From: an uncultured Eubacteriales bacterium
Lineage (GTDB): Bacteria > Bacillota > Clostridia > Oscillospirales > CAG-382
Assembly: GCA_934446675.1 (NCBI GenBank)
Contig: CAKSEL010000006.1
Location: 62,001-126,000, forward strand
DNA: 64,000 nucleotides
Direction of reading: 5' to 3'
Part shown: positions 51,802-62,800 of the stretch, one piece after another
Numbering within the stretch: position 1 is the stretch's first letter
Layout of the letters: each line of letters begins with the position of its first letter
Translations under genes and position numbers: made by a program
Notes under the pieces: model-generated
What the model was told of the DNA's origin: nothing
Databases searched by the model: none
What the model saw: only the letters and a program-made list of their open reading frames with translations

Positions 51802-52887
51802 ATGAACAAGCTCAGAGCCGGCATCATCGGCGCAACAGGAATGGTAGGACAGAGATTTATCACGCTTTTGGCGCAACACCCGATGTTTGAAATATCGGTT
51901 CTCGCGGCAAGCGCATCGTCGGCAGGCAAAAACTACGAAGAAGCCGTCGGCAATCGTTGGAAAATGACTGTTCCCATGCCGGAAAAGGTAAAAAACATGA
52001 AAGTTTACGACGCCGCAGACGTTGAAACCGTTTCTTCAATGTGCGATTTTACATTCTGCGCAGTAAACATGAAAAAAGACGAAATCAAGGCTCTTGAAGA
52101 AGCATATGCAAAGGCTGAAACGCCGGTCGTTTCAAACAATTCCGCAAACAGAACCGTAGCCGACGTTCCCATGGTTATACCGGAAATCAACGCCGAACAC
52201 GTCAATATTATAGAACAGCAGAAAAAAAGACTCGGCACAAAGCGCGGGTTTATCGCCGTCAAGCCAAACTGCTCCATTCAGAGCTATGTTCCCATGCTTA
52301 CGCCTTTGAGAAAGTACGGAATTACCGAGGTTGTTGTCTGCACATATCAGGCAATCTCCGGCGCAGGAAAAACCTTCAACGAATGGCCCGAAATGATTGA
52401 CAATGTTATTCCCTACATCGGCGGAGAGGAAGAAAAGAGTGAAAACGAGCCTCTCAAAATCTGGGGCAAGATAGTTGACGGCAAAATAGTAAGCGCCGAC
52501 GACGTAAACATCACAACCCAGTGTATCCGCGTTCCAGTAAGCGACGGTCACACCGCGGCTGTATTCGTTAAATTCAAGAACAAGCCCACCAAAGAGCAGA
52601 TACTTGCCGACTGGGCAGAATTCGGCAACAGCGTAAAGAAAGAGCTTGATCTTCCCAGCTCTCCCGATCAGTTTATAACATATTTTGAGGACGACAACCG
52701 TCCGCAGTCAAAGCTTGACCGCGACATTTACAAAGGTATGGGCATAAGCGCAGGCAGACTTCGCGAGGACAAGATGTTTGACTACAAGTTTGTAGGTCTT
52801 TCACACAACACTTTACGCGGTGCGGCAGGCGGCGGAGTGCTCATTGCCGAATACCTTGCAAAGAAAGGCTATATAACCGCAAAGTAA
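51802..52887 (+). CDS. asd: Aspartate-semialdehyde dehydrogenase
   Basis: Makes aspartate semialdehyde for lysine, threonine, methionine and diaminopimelate synthesis. The 361-residue protein has AGIIGATGMVGQRFI at the N-terminus, the catalytic Cys in VKPNCSIQSYVP (~residue 156), and RVPVSDGHTAAVFVKF (~245) with the catalytic His. The sequence is of the long fungal/archaeal-like type found in many clostridia. AGGAG precedes the ATG; 37 bases separate it from pyk. Confidence 0.95.
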   Translation: MNKLRAGIIGATGMVGQRFITLLAQHPMFEISVLAASASSAGKNYEEAVGNRWKMTVPMPEKVKNMKVYDAADVETVSSMCDFTFCAVNMKKDEIKALEEAYAKAETPVVSNNSANRTVADVPMVIPEINAEHVNIIEQQKKRLGTKRGFIAVKPNCSIQSYVPMLTPLRKYGITEVVVCTYQAISGAGKTFNEWPEMIDNVIPYIGGEEEKSENEPLKIWGKIVDGKIVSADDVNITTQCIRVPVSDGHTAAVFVKFKNKPTKEQILADWAEFGNSVKKELDLPSSPDQFITYFEDDNRPQSKLDRDIYKGMGISAGRLREDKMFDYKFVGLSHNTLRGAAGGGVLIAEYLAKKGYITAK

Positions 52888-52981
52888 ATCTGAACTATTT
52901 AAAACCTTATAAGAGCCGTATCCCTGAAATTTGTGCGGCTCTTGTTTTTTGCGAAAAGACAGGACGGAGGCTTTCAGCATC

Positions 52982-53260
52982 ATGGAGAAAAACAAAACAG
53001 TCCCGATAGGCGTATTTTTAGGCGGTCTTATAACGCTTGACGAGCTTGGAGTCGGAAACAGCGGCATTATCAGAACTGTCGGCGGCAGCGGAGAACTCAG
53101 GCGCAGGCTTCTCGACATGGGACTTACGCCTAAAACCAAAGTACGCGTAAGAAAAACGGCTCCTATGGGCGATCCTATTGAAATCACTCTTCGCGGATAC
53201 GAGCTTACAATAAGAAAAGAGGACGCTCGCGAAATTGCCGTTGAACAATGCGCCGAATAA
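52982..53260 (+). CDS. feoA: FeoA-like protein (copy 2)
   Basis: A 92-residue SH3-fold protein with LRRRLLDMGLTPKTKVRVRKTAPMGDPIEI, the FeoA pattern. ATG 52982 has GGAGG upstream. It precedes feoB copy 2 by 34 bases and shares its transcript. Confidence 0.92.
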   Translation: MEKNKTVPIGVFLGGLITLDELGVGNSGIIRTVGGSGELRRRLLDMGLTPKTKVRVRKTAPMGDPIEITLRGYELTIRKEDAREIAVEQCAE

Positions 53261-53294
53261 AACAGAAATTCACGTTCAAAGGAGACAAAATTAT

Positions 53295-55304
53295 ATGATT
53301 TTTGCCCTTATAGGAAACCAAAACTGCGGAAAAACCACGCTGTTCAATCAGCTTACGGGCAGCAGTCAGCACGTGGGAAACTTCCCCGGCGTTACGGTTG
53401 AAAAAAAAGAGGGAACTTTGAAATCCGACAGAAGCGTGACCGTTGTCGATCTTCCCGGCATCTACTCCATTTCGCCGTATACGAGCGAGGAAATCGTCAC
53501 GCGCGATTTTTTGATAAAAGACAAGCCTGACGGCATTATAAACATCATTGACGCAACAAACATCGAACGCAATCTTTATCTTACATTACAGCTGCTTGAA
53601 ATGCGTATACCCATGGTTTTGGCGCTGAACATGATGGACGAAGTAAAGTCAAGCGGAGGGTCAATAGACACCGGAGGGTTGGCAGAGGCTCTTCAGATTC
53701 CCGTTATTCCGATCTGCGCAAGCAAAAATGAGGGCGTTGCCGAGCTTGCCGAAATTGCCGTAAAGACAGCTGCTGAAAAATCGGTTCCGGCTCACCTTGA
53801 CTTCTGCACAGGTCCGGTTCACCGTGCGATACACTCTATTTCACACGTTATAGAAGATCATGCGGCACTTATCGACGTTCCCGTGCGCTTTGCCGCAACG
53901 AAACTTGTTGAGGGCGACAAACCCATGCTTAGCGCGCTCAAGCTTTCGGACAACGAAAAAGACATTATCGACCACACCGTTACAGAAATGGAAACCTCCC
54001 TCGGCACAGACAGAGAAGCTGCTCTTGCCGACATGCGTTACGATTACATAGAAAAACTTTGCAAAAAATGTGTTGACAAACCGCACGGTCCGTCTAAGGA
54101 ACAGGAGCGCACGGAAAAGATCGACGCCGTGCTTACGAACAAATATCTTGCAATTCCGATTTTCCTTTGCATTATGGCTCTGATTTTCTACCTGACATTC
54201 GGTCTTATAGGCGGAAATTTATCCGACCTTATGCAGCTCGGAATTGACAAACTCACGGCTGTTACAGACGTTTTCCTGAAAAAATTCGATGTTGCCGACG
54301 GACTTCGCTCTCTCATAATCGACGGAATTTTCAAAGGCGTCGGCAGCGTACTCTCGTTCCTTCCTACTATCATCACGCTTTTCTTTCTGCTTTCGGTTCT
54401 GGAGGACAGCGGATACATGGCGAGAATTGCCTTCGTAATGGACAAACTGCTTCGCAAGATAGGACTTTCGGGACGCTCGTTCGTTCCGCTGCTCATAGGA
54501 TTCGGATGTTCCGTACCCGCTATTATGTCTACGCGCACACTTTCAAGCGACCGCGACAGGCGTATGACAATTCTGCTTATTCCGTTTATTTCATGCAGTG
54601 CCAAAGTGCCTATATACGCCGTTTTTACACAGATATTCTTTCCCGAAAATCCCGTGCTTGTTATGATGTTCTTATATGTTTTCGGAATTATCACGGGTAT
54701 ACTTGCGGGAATACTTTTCAAAAAGACCCTGTTCAAGGGAAAACCGATTCCGTTTGTAATGGAACTTCCGGCATACAGATTTCCGTCTATGAAAAACGTT
54801 CTTTTACATATGTGGGAAAAAGCTGCGGACTTTTTAAAGAAAGCATTTACGATTATTTTCTGCGCAACGATACTCATATGGCTGCTTGAAAACTTCGACA
54901 TACGTTTCCACATGGTTTCAGCCGATGAGAGTATGCTTGCCTCAATAGGACGTTTTATAGCGCCTCTGTTCGCTCCTCTCGGGTTCGGCAACTGGAAAGC
55001 CGTTACTGCGCTCATTACGGGTCTTACGGCAAAAGAGGCGGTTATCAGTACGCTGAGCGTTCTTGTTTCGGGCAGTTCCGTTACGCTTGAGGCTGCGCTT
55101 ACTTCTATGTTTACAAATCTTCAGGCGCTTTCGTTCCTCATATTTACGCTGCTTTATATGCCGTGTGCCGCTGCGATGGCTGCGGTAAAGCGCGAAATGG
55201 GTTCGCGAACAAAGGCTCTCGGCATGATGGTATGGCAGACGGGCATTGCATGGATCTGCGCATTCCTGTTCTACAACATATGCAGGCTTTTCGGTTTGTC
55301 ATGA
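53295..55304 (+). CDS. feoB: Ferrous iron transporter FeoB (copy 2)
   Basis: A 669-residue FeoB with G1 GNQNCGKTTLFN at the N-terminus, G3 VVDLPGIYSI, G4 NMMDEVKSSGG, a linker domain, and the C-terminal membrane domain with FLLSVLEDSGYMARIAFVMD and IGFGCSVPAIM Gate-motif text. ATG 53295 has AAGGAG eleven bases upstream. It starts directly with the G domain, about 24 residues shorter than copy 1 at the N-terminus. It is followed by a FeoB-associated small protein. Confidence 0.96.
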   Translation: MIFALIGNQNCGKTTLFNQLTGSSQHVGNFPGVTVEKKEGTLKSDRSVTVVDLPGIYSISPYTSEEIVTRDFLIKDKPDGIINIIDATNIERNLYLTLQLLEMRIPMVLALNMMDEVKSSGGSIDTGGLAEALQIPVIPICASKNEGVAELAEIAVKTAAEKSVPAHLDFCTGPVHRAIHSISHVIEDHAALIDVPVRFAATKLVEGDKPMLSALKLSDNEKDIIDHTVTEMETSLGTDREAALADMRYDYIEKLCKKCVDKPHGPSKEQERTEKIDAVLTNKYLAIPIFLCIMALIFYLTFGLIGGNLSDLMQLGIDKLTAVTDVFLKKFDVADGLRSLIIDGIFKGVGSVLSFLPTIITLFFLLSVLEDSGYMARIAFVMDKLLRKIGLSGRSFVPLLIGFGCSVPAIMSTRTLSSDRDRRMTILLIPFISCSAKVPIYAVFTQIFFPENPVLVMMFLYVFGIITGILAGILFKKTLFKGKPIPFVMELPAYRFPSMKNVLLHMWEKAADFLKKAFTIIFCATILIWLLENFDIRFHMVSADESMLASIGRFIAPLFAPLGFGNWKAVTALITGLTAKEAVISTLSVLVSGSSVTLEAALTSMFTNLQALSFLIFTLLYMPCAAAMAAVKREMGSRTKALGMMVWQTGIAWICAFLFYNICRLFGLS

Positions 55305-55462
55305 ACATTTACGACATTACAATTACCGCGGTTATTATAATATGCATATATTTTGCGGTGCGCACAATTTACCGAAACATTAAAAGCGGCAAAAATTTAT
55401 GCTGCAGTTGTCAAACCTGCAAAATGTGCAAAAATAAAGAATGCGGTAAAATTCAAAAGTAG
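55301..55462 (+). CDS. FeoB-associated Cys-rich membrane protein
   Basis: A 53-residue protein, too short to stand out, starting at ATG 55301, which overlaps the feoB stop codon. Its N-terminus is a transmembrane segment (ITITAVIIICIYFAVRTIY); its C-terminus is Cys-rich (CCSCQTCKMCKNKEC). This is the FeoB-associated family found next to feoB in Firmicutes, where it may play the part of FeoC. It is followed by a bidirectional terminator. Confidence 0.88.
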   Translation: MNIYDITITAVIIICIYFAVRTIYRNIKSGKNLCCSCQTCKMCKNKECGKIQK

Positions 55463-55480
55463 CACAAAACAAAAAAATTA

Positions 55481-55508
55481 TCCCGGTTTTTACACCGGGA
55501 TTTTCTTT
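55481..55508. terminator. Bidirectional terminator after the feo copy 2 operon
   Basis: TCCCGGT / ACCGGGA stem with a 6-base loop; TTTTCTTT follows on the plus side and TTTTTTT on the minus side. It separates convergent units. Confidence 0.9.
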
Positions 55509-55524
55509 ATGCTTTTATTCTGCT

Positions 55525-58500
55525 TTACTCTTCAAAGCTTATCTTCACCGCCTCGCAGAGAGGTTTGAAGTTTATATTGCCGTCAAACAGCATTACGAGG
55601 AAACTTCCGCCATTTTCAGCGGTTATTCCGAGTTCCCCTAACGTATACACGTTCTTCTCAGACACGTATACGTACTTCACATTGACAAGGCTGTTGCCTG
55701 AGTAAACTGCAACTGCGGCAAGACTGCCTGCCGGGAAATTATACATACAAATATTCTCGCCGTCAGCATACATTACGGTTTTATTTTGATTGCTGTACAT
55801 ATCCTTGCCTGCTATATAAACAGTTTTTCCCGAAAAATTCGGATATGCGTCCTCACCCAAAGTCTGTTTCCACATACTGTTTTCATCAAGCTTTTTGCCG
55901 TTCAGATAAAAGACTGCCTCACCGTTTGTCCATGCGTCTTTGGAAAGTGCCGCCGCAGTGCAGGACGCCGCGTCATTGCCGTAAAACGGCGTTGTACCTT
56001 CGGTATAGTAGCAGTCGGTTATCTTATTTCCGCCTTTACCGACTATTCCGGAAATCTGCGCGCCGTTAACGGTTCCGCAGGAATAGCTGTTTATAATACC
56101 GCCGAAGTTTGCGTTATTTACATATCCGAGTATTCCGCCTTTGCAGGACTTTGCTGTAATATTTCCGGCAAATCCGCAGCTTTTTATAGTAATATCGGCG
56201 TTTGCATATCCCAAAATACCGCCTATACTGTCGTCCGAGTCCGGAGAATTAATTGTACCCGTATAAATACAGTTTTCTACAAGCAGCGTTCCCTTTATTC
56301 CGTCAACTTCAGGGCTTCCGACAATTCCGCCCACATGCCTTATTGCCGCCGTACTCTCTATATCGACGTCCGAAACTATCATTGAAATAACCGAGTTCGC
56401 CTTTGCGCTTCCGGCAACGCTTCCTATATGCGTATACACGCTGTCGGCGGTTATTTTACCGTTTATATTGAAATTGCTTACCTTTGCACCGTATAGACTT
56501 CCGAAAAGACCGGTATCGTTACGTGTGACGTTAAGATTTAAATTGCTTACAGTCTTTCCGCAGCCGTCGAATGTGCCCATATACGGAGTCTGTACCGAAC
56601 CTATGACAAACGAAAGCTCCGACAGGTCAATATCGTTCAAAAGAACAGCATTTGAAGTATTATTACCCATATTTACCCAAATCGAGAACCACAAAAGTTC
56701 TTCCGCGTCGGAAATCATATATGCACCGTTTTCGTTCTTCTCCGGAACTTTATTCCAGCCGCAGCCGCACACGCCGTTTTCGTCAAGCTTATGGTCATTT
56801 GCGGTGTGCTTTACGAGAACGCAGGTCTGCTCTACGCTGTTTTTATATATATTTACAAGGTTTCCGTCTTTATCCGCAAGCGCATATCCTTTGGGAATAT
56901 AATTAATAATGTTGCCGTCAAAGGTCACGTTTTCAAGTTGCGCGTCCGAAATCAGAATATTCCTTCCGCTGACTTTTCCGCTGATTTTTCCTCCGCTGAT
57001 TTCAATTTCACTGCTGTCATCGACAATTATCACGGCTGACAAGAAATTTATGGCTTTCGTGAAAAGTTTTGCGCCGTTCGTCAGATTTACATTACCGGAA
57101 AGCCTGTTCATTTTGCCACCGGCAAGGTTTAAAGACTTTGCGTCAAGATCAAATCCGTCCGCGTTTTCGTAAAGATTAAGCACGTAATCGTCATGGTTTC
57201 CGTCCGTTGCACGCTCTAAAGCACCCTGAAAATCCAAATAAGGGTCTCTGTATGCGCCGTTATTATAATCAACGGCTGCGCGGCAAATATATGCAATCGG
57301 ACAAATATCCTCTGCGCTAACATAATCCGTATGGTTTTCATCACCGACTATACGGACATAAACCTTATATTCGCCGACATCTGTCGCAGTCGGAATTTCG
57401 TCCTGCCACTCGTCATTCTCACTGAGTCTGTATTGTATCTTTCCGCCGACAACATCGGGCTGATATTTGGTATTGATAAGCCCCTGCGGCTGTCCGGTAT
57501 ATACATTATCGACATAATAAAGCCATCTGTATTTTATATTCGAGAGAAATGCGGGGCTTTTTTCTATATTCAGCGTAAAGACCCCGGTTTTTACGGCGTA
57601 TAGTTCAGCAGCAAATCCTTTTTCATCTCTGCCGAGATAGTTTAAAAACACCATATACAGTTTATGTTCTCCGACAGGCAGGGTCTTGAACGAGGAAAAT
57701 TCTATTGTAACATGATCGGTATAATTAAGATTTTTATCTTCAAAACCGGTTGAAAGAGTACCTGTATTAATAACGCTCTCGGTTCCGTCATCAAAAACTT
57801 CAACTACCTGATCAAGTCTGAAATAGTTAGCCTCTCCGTAATAGGTATTTGCCGTAATATCGACGACTATCTTTTCCTGTTCATATCCGACCGTCGTATT
57901 GTCGCGCGGCACGGCATAGAACGGAACAGGCTTTATATATGCGTCTGCCATAATCGTTACGGCGGAAAACTCATCGGACAGAATATCCTTTGTTGTATCG
58001 TTTTTCTTTGTGCAGAAAAAACCTTTTTCAAGGTGTTCGGTTATGGTTTTGCCGTCGTCAACGATAAGAATATCATAAAGACCGGCGCCGAGCCTTCCTC
58101 CCTCGCCCACATTCAGGCGGTCGATATGTCCGTTACCCGTCACCAGCGCGCCGTCATTAACGGTATGAACACCCAAGCCGCCCATATTCTTCCCGTTGCA
58201 GTCAAGCGTTATATTGCCCGAAATATCTAAATTGCCCGTAAAGGTTATATCGGAAAGAAGCACAATCACGCAGCCGTCATTTTCCGGTTTTTGCGCCACG
58301 GCTAAGGCTGACGGCAAATCTGAAAAGTATGTGTCGGTACTTCCCTGTTTTACAATCTTTGCGGCGCACTCGCCTACATAAAGACTTATTTTTCCTGTGC
58401 TTACCTTATTTTCTTGCTCACCGAAAGACACGCCGAAAGCATATGTGCCGTTCTGTGATTTACCGTCGTTTGAAAGTACAAGATTTCCGTCCGAAAACTC

Positions 58501-59601
58501 CGCAGTAATGCCGGCAGGTTCATTTTCGCCGTACCATGTGAGTACGGGCACTTCGTCCAGCTTTATATTTTTTGTATACAGAGGCAGCGTAACCGTGCTG
58601 TCCGCAGCACTGCCGATTTCGGCTCCCGTAGTGTCAAAGCTTACGATTCTTTCATTGTCGCGCTTGAAAAGCATTGTTTTTGCGCTGTTTTCGCCGATTG
58701 CAAAGTGATATAAATTCCTGCCCTGCTGCGATATTTCCGGAACTGCGGTTATTTCATCTTCACCGGCGTTGAGATTTTCACTGCCGAACAAAAGCGTACC
58801 GTCCGCAATACTGTCGGATTTTTGTAGTGCTGCGGCGCAGCTGCCGCCCGACGCATAAATATAACCGTTTGCGTACTGTTCAAACTCAAGGCGGCCGGCG
58901 GAGTAACCAAAATTAATACCGTAATGTTCTCCCTTAGCTTTTACATATCCGTTATTTACTTTCATAGCCCCGAAAGATGATATACCGCTGCTCTTACTCC
59001 CGGATTCTCCGGCGTATGCTTCAAGGCTTCCGCTGTTTACCGTAACATTATTTAACATTGCGCCGACTGTATAACCGGATGCTGAGGGTGACGGAATATA
59101 CTGCGGCGGATAATCTCCGCTTTCGGCGATTATCGTCGGACCGTCAATTACAACATCAGCATTAACGCCGTAAATTCCCGTCAAGTCATACGGTATTGTA
59201 TCCGGATCTCCGCCCGTTATACTGAGGTTTTTGACAGACAGCACGCCGTTTCCTTTAAAAACCGCAGATTTTCCGTTCAACATAAGTACATAGTAAGCAT
59301 ATTCTGCATTTTCAATGCTGTTCTGACCGTTTACAACAATCGTTACAGACTTAACATCTATGCGCAAAGAAGCAACTTTTCCGAGAGATTTACCTTTTAA
59401 ATTGAAATTATCGAGCGTAAGGGTTGCGTTTTGCTTGTCCCATACGGCACGTCCTCCGTTTGAATCAATCCAGACGGTATCTTCGGTTTCGTTTGTGATC
59501 ACAATTCCCGTGCCGTCTGACTGTATTTCCGCAGCAGTTGCATAAAACACGGCAAACATCATTATAACAGCCGATACAATCGTGAAAAAAGCTCTTTTCA
59601 T
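55525..59601 (-). CDS. Large secreted protein with beta-helix, MBG-like and GLUG repeats
   Basis: A 1358-residue secreted protein of unknown function. ATG 59601 has GGAGGG upstream and begins a signal peptide (RAFFTIVSAVIMMFAVFYATAA). Residues ~25-330 are beta-strand rich (LDNFNLKGKSLG, INSGSLEAYAG-type repeats), suggesting a parallel beta-helix. A bacterial Ig/MBG-like domain lies at nt ~57280-57560 (YYVDNVYTGQPQGL; DVGEYKVYVRIVGDENH). The C-terminal third holds GLUG-type repeats (GGILGYANADITIKSCGF; GGILGYVNNANFGG). No SLH domain, LPXTG or other anchor is visible. It is monocistronic, convergent with feoB, and next to the SLH-bearing gene. Confidence 0.85.
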   Translation of the reverse strand: MKRAFFTIVSAVIMMFAVFYATAAEIQSDGTGIVITNETEDTVWIDSNGGRAVWDKQNATLTLDNFNLKGKSLGKVASLRIDVKSVTIVVNGQNSIENAEYAYYVLMLNGKSAVFKGNGVLSVKNLSITGGDPDTIPYDLTGIYGVNADVVIDGPTIIAESGDYPPQYIPSPSASGYTVGAMLNNVTVNSGSLEAYAGESGSKSSGISSFGAMKVNNGYVKAKGEHYGINFGYSAGRLEFEQYANGYIYASGGSCAAALQKSDSIADGTLLFGSENLNAGEDEITAVPEISQQGRNLYHFAIGENSAKTMLFKRDNERIVSFDTTGAEIGSAADSTVTLPLYTKNIKLDEVPVLTWYGENEPAGITAEFSDGNLVLSNDGKSQNGTYAFGVSFGEQENKVSTGKISLYVGECAAKIVKQGSTDTYFSDLPSALAVAQKPENDGCVIVLLSDITFTGNLDISGNITLDCNGKNMGGLGVHTVNDGALVTGNGHIDRLNVGEGGRLGAGLYDILIVDDGKTITEHLEKGFFCTKKNDTTKDILSDEFSAVTIMADAYIKPVPFYAVPRDNTTVGYEQEKIVVDITANTYYGEANYFRLDQVVEVFDDGTESVINTGTLSTGFEDKNLNYTDHVTIEFSSFKTLPVGEHKLYMVFLNYLGRDEKGFAAELYAVKTGVFTLNIEKSPAFLSNIKYRWLYYVDNVYTGQPQGLINTKYQPDVVGGKIQYRLSENDEWQDEIPTATDVGEYKVYVRIVGDENHTDYVSAEDICPIAYICRAAVDYNNGAYRDPYLDFQGALERATDGNHDDYVLNLYENADGFDLDAKSLNLAGGKMNRLSGNVNLTNGAKLFTKAINFLSAVIIVDDSSEIEISGGKISGKVSGRNILISDAQLENVTFDGNIINYIPKGYALADKDGNLVNIYKNSVEQTCVLVKHTANDHKLDENGVCGCGWNKVPEKNENGAYMISDAEELLWFSIWVNMGNNTSNAVLLNDIDLSELSFVIGSVQTPYMGTFDGCGKTVSNLNLNVTRNDTGLFGSLYGAKVSNFNINGKITADSVYTHIGSVAGSAKANSVISMIVSDVDIESTAAIRHVGGIVGSPEVDGIKGTLLVENCIYTGTINSPDSDDSIGGILGYANADITIKSCGFAGNITAKSCKGGILGYVNNANFGGIINSYSCGTVNGAQISGIVGKGGNKITDCYYTEGTTPFYGNDAASCTAAALSKDAWTNGEAVFYLNGKKLDENSMWKQTLGEDAYPNFSGKTVYIAGKDMYSNQNKTVMYADGENICMYNFPAGSLAAVAVYSGNSLVNVKYVYVSEKNVYTLGELGITAENGGSFLVMLFDGNINFKPLCEAVKISFEE

Positions 59602-59658
59602 CAAAGTTAAACCCTCCGTTAAATACAAATACATACACTTACTCATTATTACATATCT

Positions 59659-59687
59659 ATTCTAACAGAATTTTCCCTTTTTGTCAT
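59659..59687 (-). promoter_or_regulatory. Promoter of the GLUG/beta-helix protein gene
   Basis: Minus-strand ATGACA (59682-59687), 17-base spacer, TAGAAT (59659-59664), ~55 bases before the start. Confidence 0.6.
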
Positions 59688-59757
59688 CATTCCAAAGTAT
59701 GATTATTACAACTTTTTCTTTCCGTTTTATGGCAGATTTTCATATGCAGCACAAGAA

Positions 59758-59777
59758 TGCCGCCCGTGAGGGCGGCA
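59758..59777 (-). terminator. Hairpin after the SLH-WbsX gene
   Basis: TGCCGCC / GGCGGCA perfect 7-bp stem with a 6-base loop, ~60 bases beyond the stop. The trailing sequence on the minus strand is only moderately T-rich (ATTCTTGT), so termination strength is uncertain. Confidence 0.55.
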
Positions 59778-59838
59778 CTCTGATTTTAAACCTTAATATT
59801 TTATAACAACGCCGCGGACAAGATATGCTGCCGGAGTT

Positions 59839-62800
59839 TTATTCGTCGGTTTTCTCCGCGCGTTTATACAGGCGTACATAGTCAATGCTGAAATCGTCGC
59901 TATATCCGCCGAACGGATCGAATCTTAAACCAGTCACATTGCCGTTCCAGAGCTTATTTGACGTAAGGTCGAACATTACCTCTACCGTTTCGCCTTCGCT
60001 TACAAACGCAGGGACAATATAAGTCCCGGTAATGTGTTTATCAGCAGCCCAGTTTGAGCTTTCCGCAGTTGTAAAGAAGAAATCGGGTTTTGCTTTTTCA
60101 AGTCCGCCCTTATATCTTACGCCTACTACGGCTACCTGATAATCTGATGCGTTAAACGAAACGCTCCTTACTATCGCAGGATCTCCGTTTGTCGCCGAGG
60201 CGTTGAGGTATCCGCCCGAAACAACAAGATTTTCGGCGTTCTGTATTCTCCAGCCGTCGGAGTCTCCGTCCTTATCAAAGTACCACTGATTTGCGTCGTT
60301 CACTTCGACAAGCTGCGGCGTTTCTTCCGCAAGAGACGCGTCGTTTTCGCATCTTACATAGTCAATTGCAAAGTCTGCCTTTGTGCCGAATGGGTCAAAG
60401 CGAATTCCCGTAATCGTGCCGTTGAATTTGAGCACATCTTTAAGCGTAAACACGGCTTCGACAACATCGCCGTACTTTTTGCCCGAAAGATTATAAGTCG
60501 TAAATATACACTTATCGGCAGTATACGTTTTCTCGCTGAGCGTCGTATAGAAAAGCTGCGGTTTTGCGTCTTCAAGCGCTTTGGTATATACAACGCCGAT
60601 TTTTACAGCGTTATAATCAGACGCGTTAAATGCAACCTTATGTATTATTGCCGGATCTGAATTTCTTGAAGTCACATAGAACATTCCGTTTGAAACGTAA
60701 CCCGTACCGTTCTGAATATTCCAGTTATCATTGCTGTCGCCCATGTCGAATTCCCACTGATTTTCCACGCGGTTCATAAGCGCCCTGTATTCTTCATCTG
60801 ACGCCGCCTTTACCATTACGGTCTTGCCGGTAAGACTGTACGTATATCCGAGAAGATTGCAGAGTTTCTTAATATGGAACACGGGAAGTCCGTCGCGTAG
60901 TGTAAAAGTATAACCGAGATTCTGCTCTTTTCCGTCAACGGTAACTTTATCGCTGCCCACGGTGAACACGTATGTATGCTCATCATAGCTCTTTAATGTA
61001 AGTACGCCGTCAAAACGGTTCCAGATATAGCAAAGTCTCATCATGGAATAGAATCCGTTATTCTTTGCCTCTCCGACAACTTCATAATCACCGTCCGAAA
61101 GTTCTTTCGGAGCGAATGTAAAGTTAAGCTTTGAACCGTTGACATTTACGCCGGGCTTTGAATCGGCTGCGGTTTCCGGATAGTTCATAAACTCGATAAG
61201 CGAGATTTCAAAAGCTCCTGCCGCGGTCTGAGGATCTATTCTTACTACCGTAATATTATCCTTCCAGTTCTTTTCCGCGCCCATATTTACATAATAATCA
61301 ACAAACTCTCCGGTTGAGGAAATCTTTACGCCTTTGCGCTTTTTAGCGTTGAGCGTATCATCGGACGTCGTAGCATAGAACACTTCAAACTCCGCCATAA
61401 CGCTGTTTTTCATGCGTATATGGAGTATCGGCGCGTCCTTTGCCGCCAAAGGCTGCATTTCCTTGGTTATAACCGCAAAGTCTTCACCCATGCCGACACC
61501 GCTTATAACACCGTCAGAGGTGCTGTAATTTTCTATTCCGAAATTCATTTTCCACTTCGACGCACCGTCTGCCGACATATCGTAGGTTCGGACAGCAACA
61601 AGATCTTCCGCAGTAAGCGCCGTGTCGTCTTGCGTATCGGATTTTTCAAACTGGAGCCAGCGTATAGGCGTATGCGTCGCGGGATAGAGGTGAGATACTC
61701 GCTTTATCTGTTCTGCGGTTGGCTTCGCGTCGAGCTTTGAATGAGCGGAGATGTCGTCGGTAAATACTTGTCTTACATTTTCAAGATAATCAAAGCCGTT
61801 TGACGCCGTCGGGAACACGTATGTACCCTCGGAATATTCGTTCCAGGTTGAGATCATAATGGTATTGTCTTTCCAAGTGCCGGTATGCATTCCCGAAAGA
61901 ATATCCTTTATATCGTTGCAGACCTTTAAGTGATCCTCTTTTGTAATTATGGGATCTCTTGACTCGTTTCTCGCAACATCGTTAAAGCCGACAGAGACAG
62001 TCGGGATATGGTGGCTGCCTGCGCTCTGCGCATTCTTTACGTCGGTACGGTTATTCTCTATCTGAAGTTCGGGTTTATAGCCGTTAGCTCCCCAATGATA
62101 GCCGTAGGTTGCGTCAAAGCCAAGATCGGTTATGTCGCTGTAAAGCTTTTCACTATTTGCGCCTTGCGTCGAATCAAGCAGTATAAGACCGTCGTAACCG
62201 AGCTTTTTAAGCTCATCATTCATAAATGCGACGGCTTGTTTTGTACCCGTCACTCCGCCAAAAGATTTCTGAAAGTTTGCAAGATTCCACACCGTAAGCA
62301 CTGCCTTATTGTCAAGCCTTGCATATCTCGGATCTTTAAAGTAGTATTCAACCCAATAGTTCCAGATATATTCTTTGAACTGTTCAAAGCTTGTGCAGTC
62401 CTGACCGTTGTTCTCCCACATTATGCAGAAATCAACAAGGTCGCTGTACTTTGCCATCATATATCCGTCGTGAAGTGCGTAGTAGGAATGGCGCATTTTC
62501 TTTATCGGCGCTTTTACGTCGGACGACGGACAGTACCAGCAGGCGTGCAGAAAATCAATTCCGTGCTCTGCCATATATTTGAGTTCCCAGTCGGCGGTTT
62601 CGCGCAGTCCTTCGTCATAAAATCCTATGTAAGGATCAAACTCCTCAAACGGACTTGTTGCGTCCCAGCCTTCGCCGGAATGTTGATCTCTCCACAGCCA
62701 GCATACGTTGACGCCGACGTTATAATCCTTAGACTCAGCAACTTTCGGGTATGACGGATAATCCTCATGTTCGATTACGTTATTTATAACAACGTCGTCA

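Noticed and set aside
59602..59646. An earlier start for the GLUG/beta-helix protein (15 residues longer)
   Set aside because: It would place residues before a normal signal peptide; the ATG at 59601 has GGAGGG upstream.
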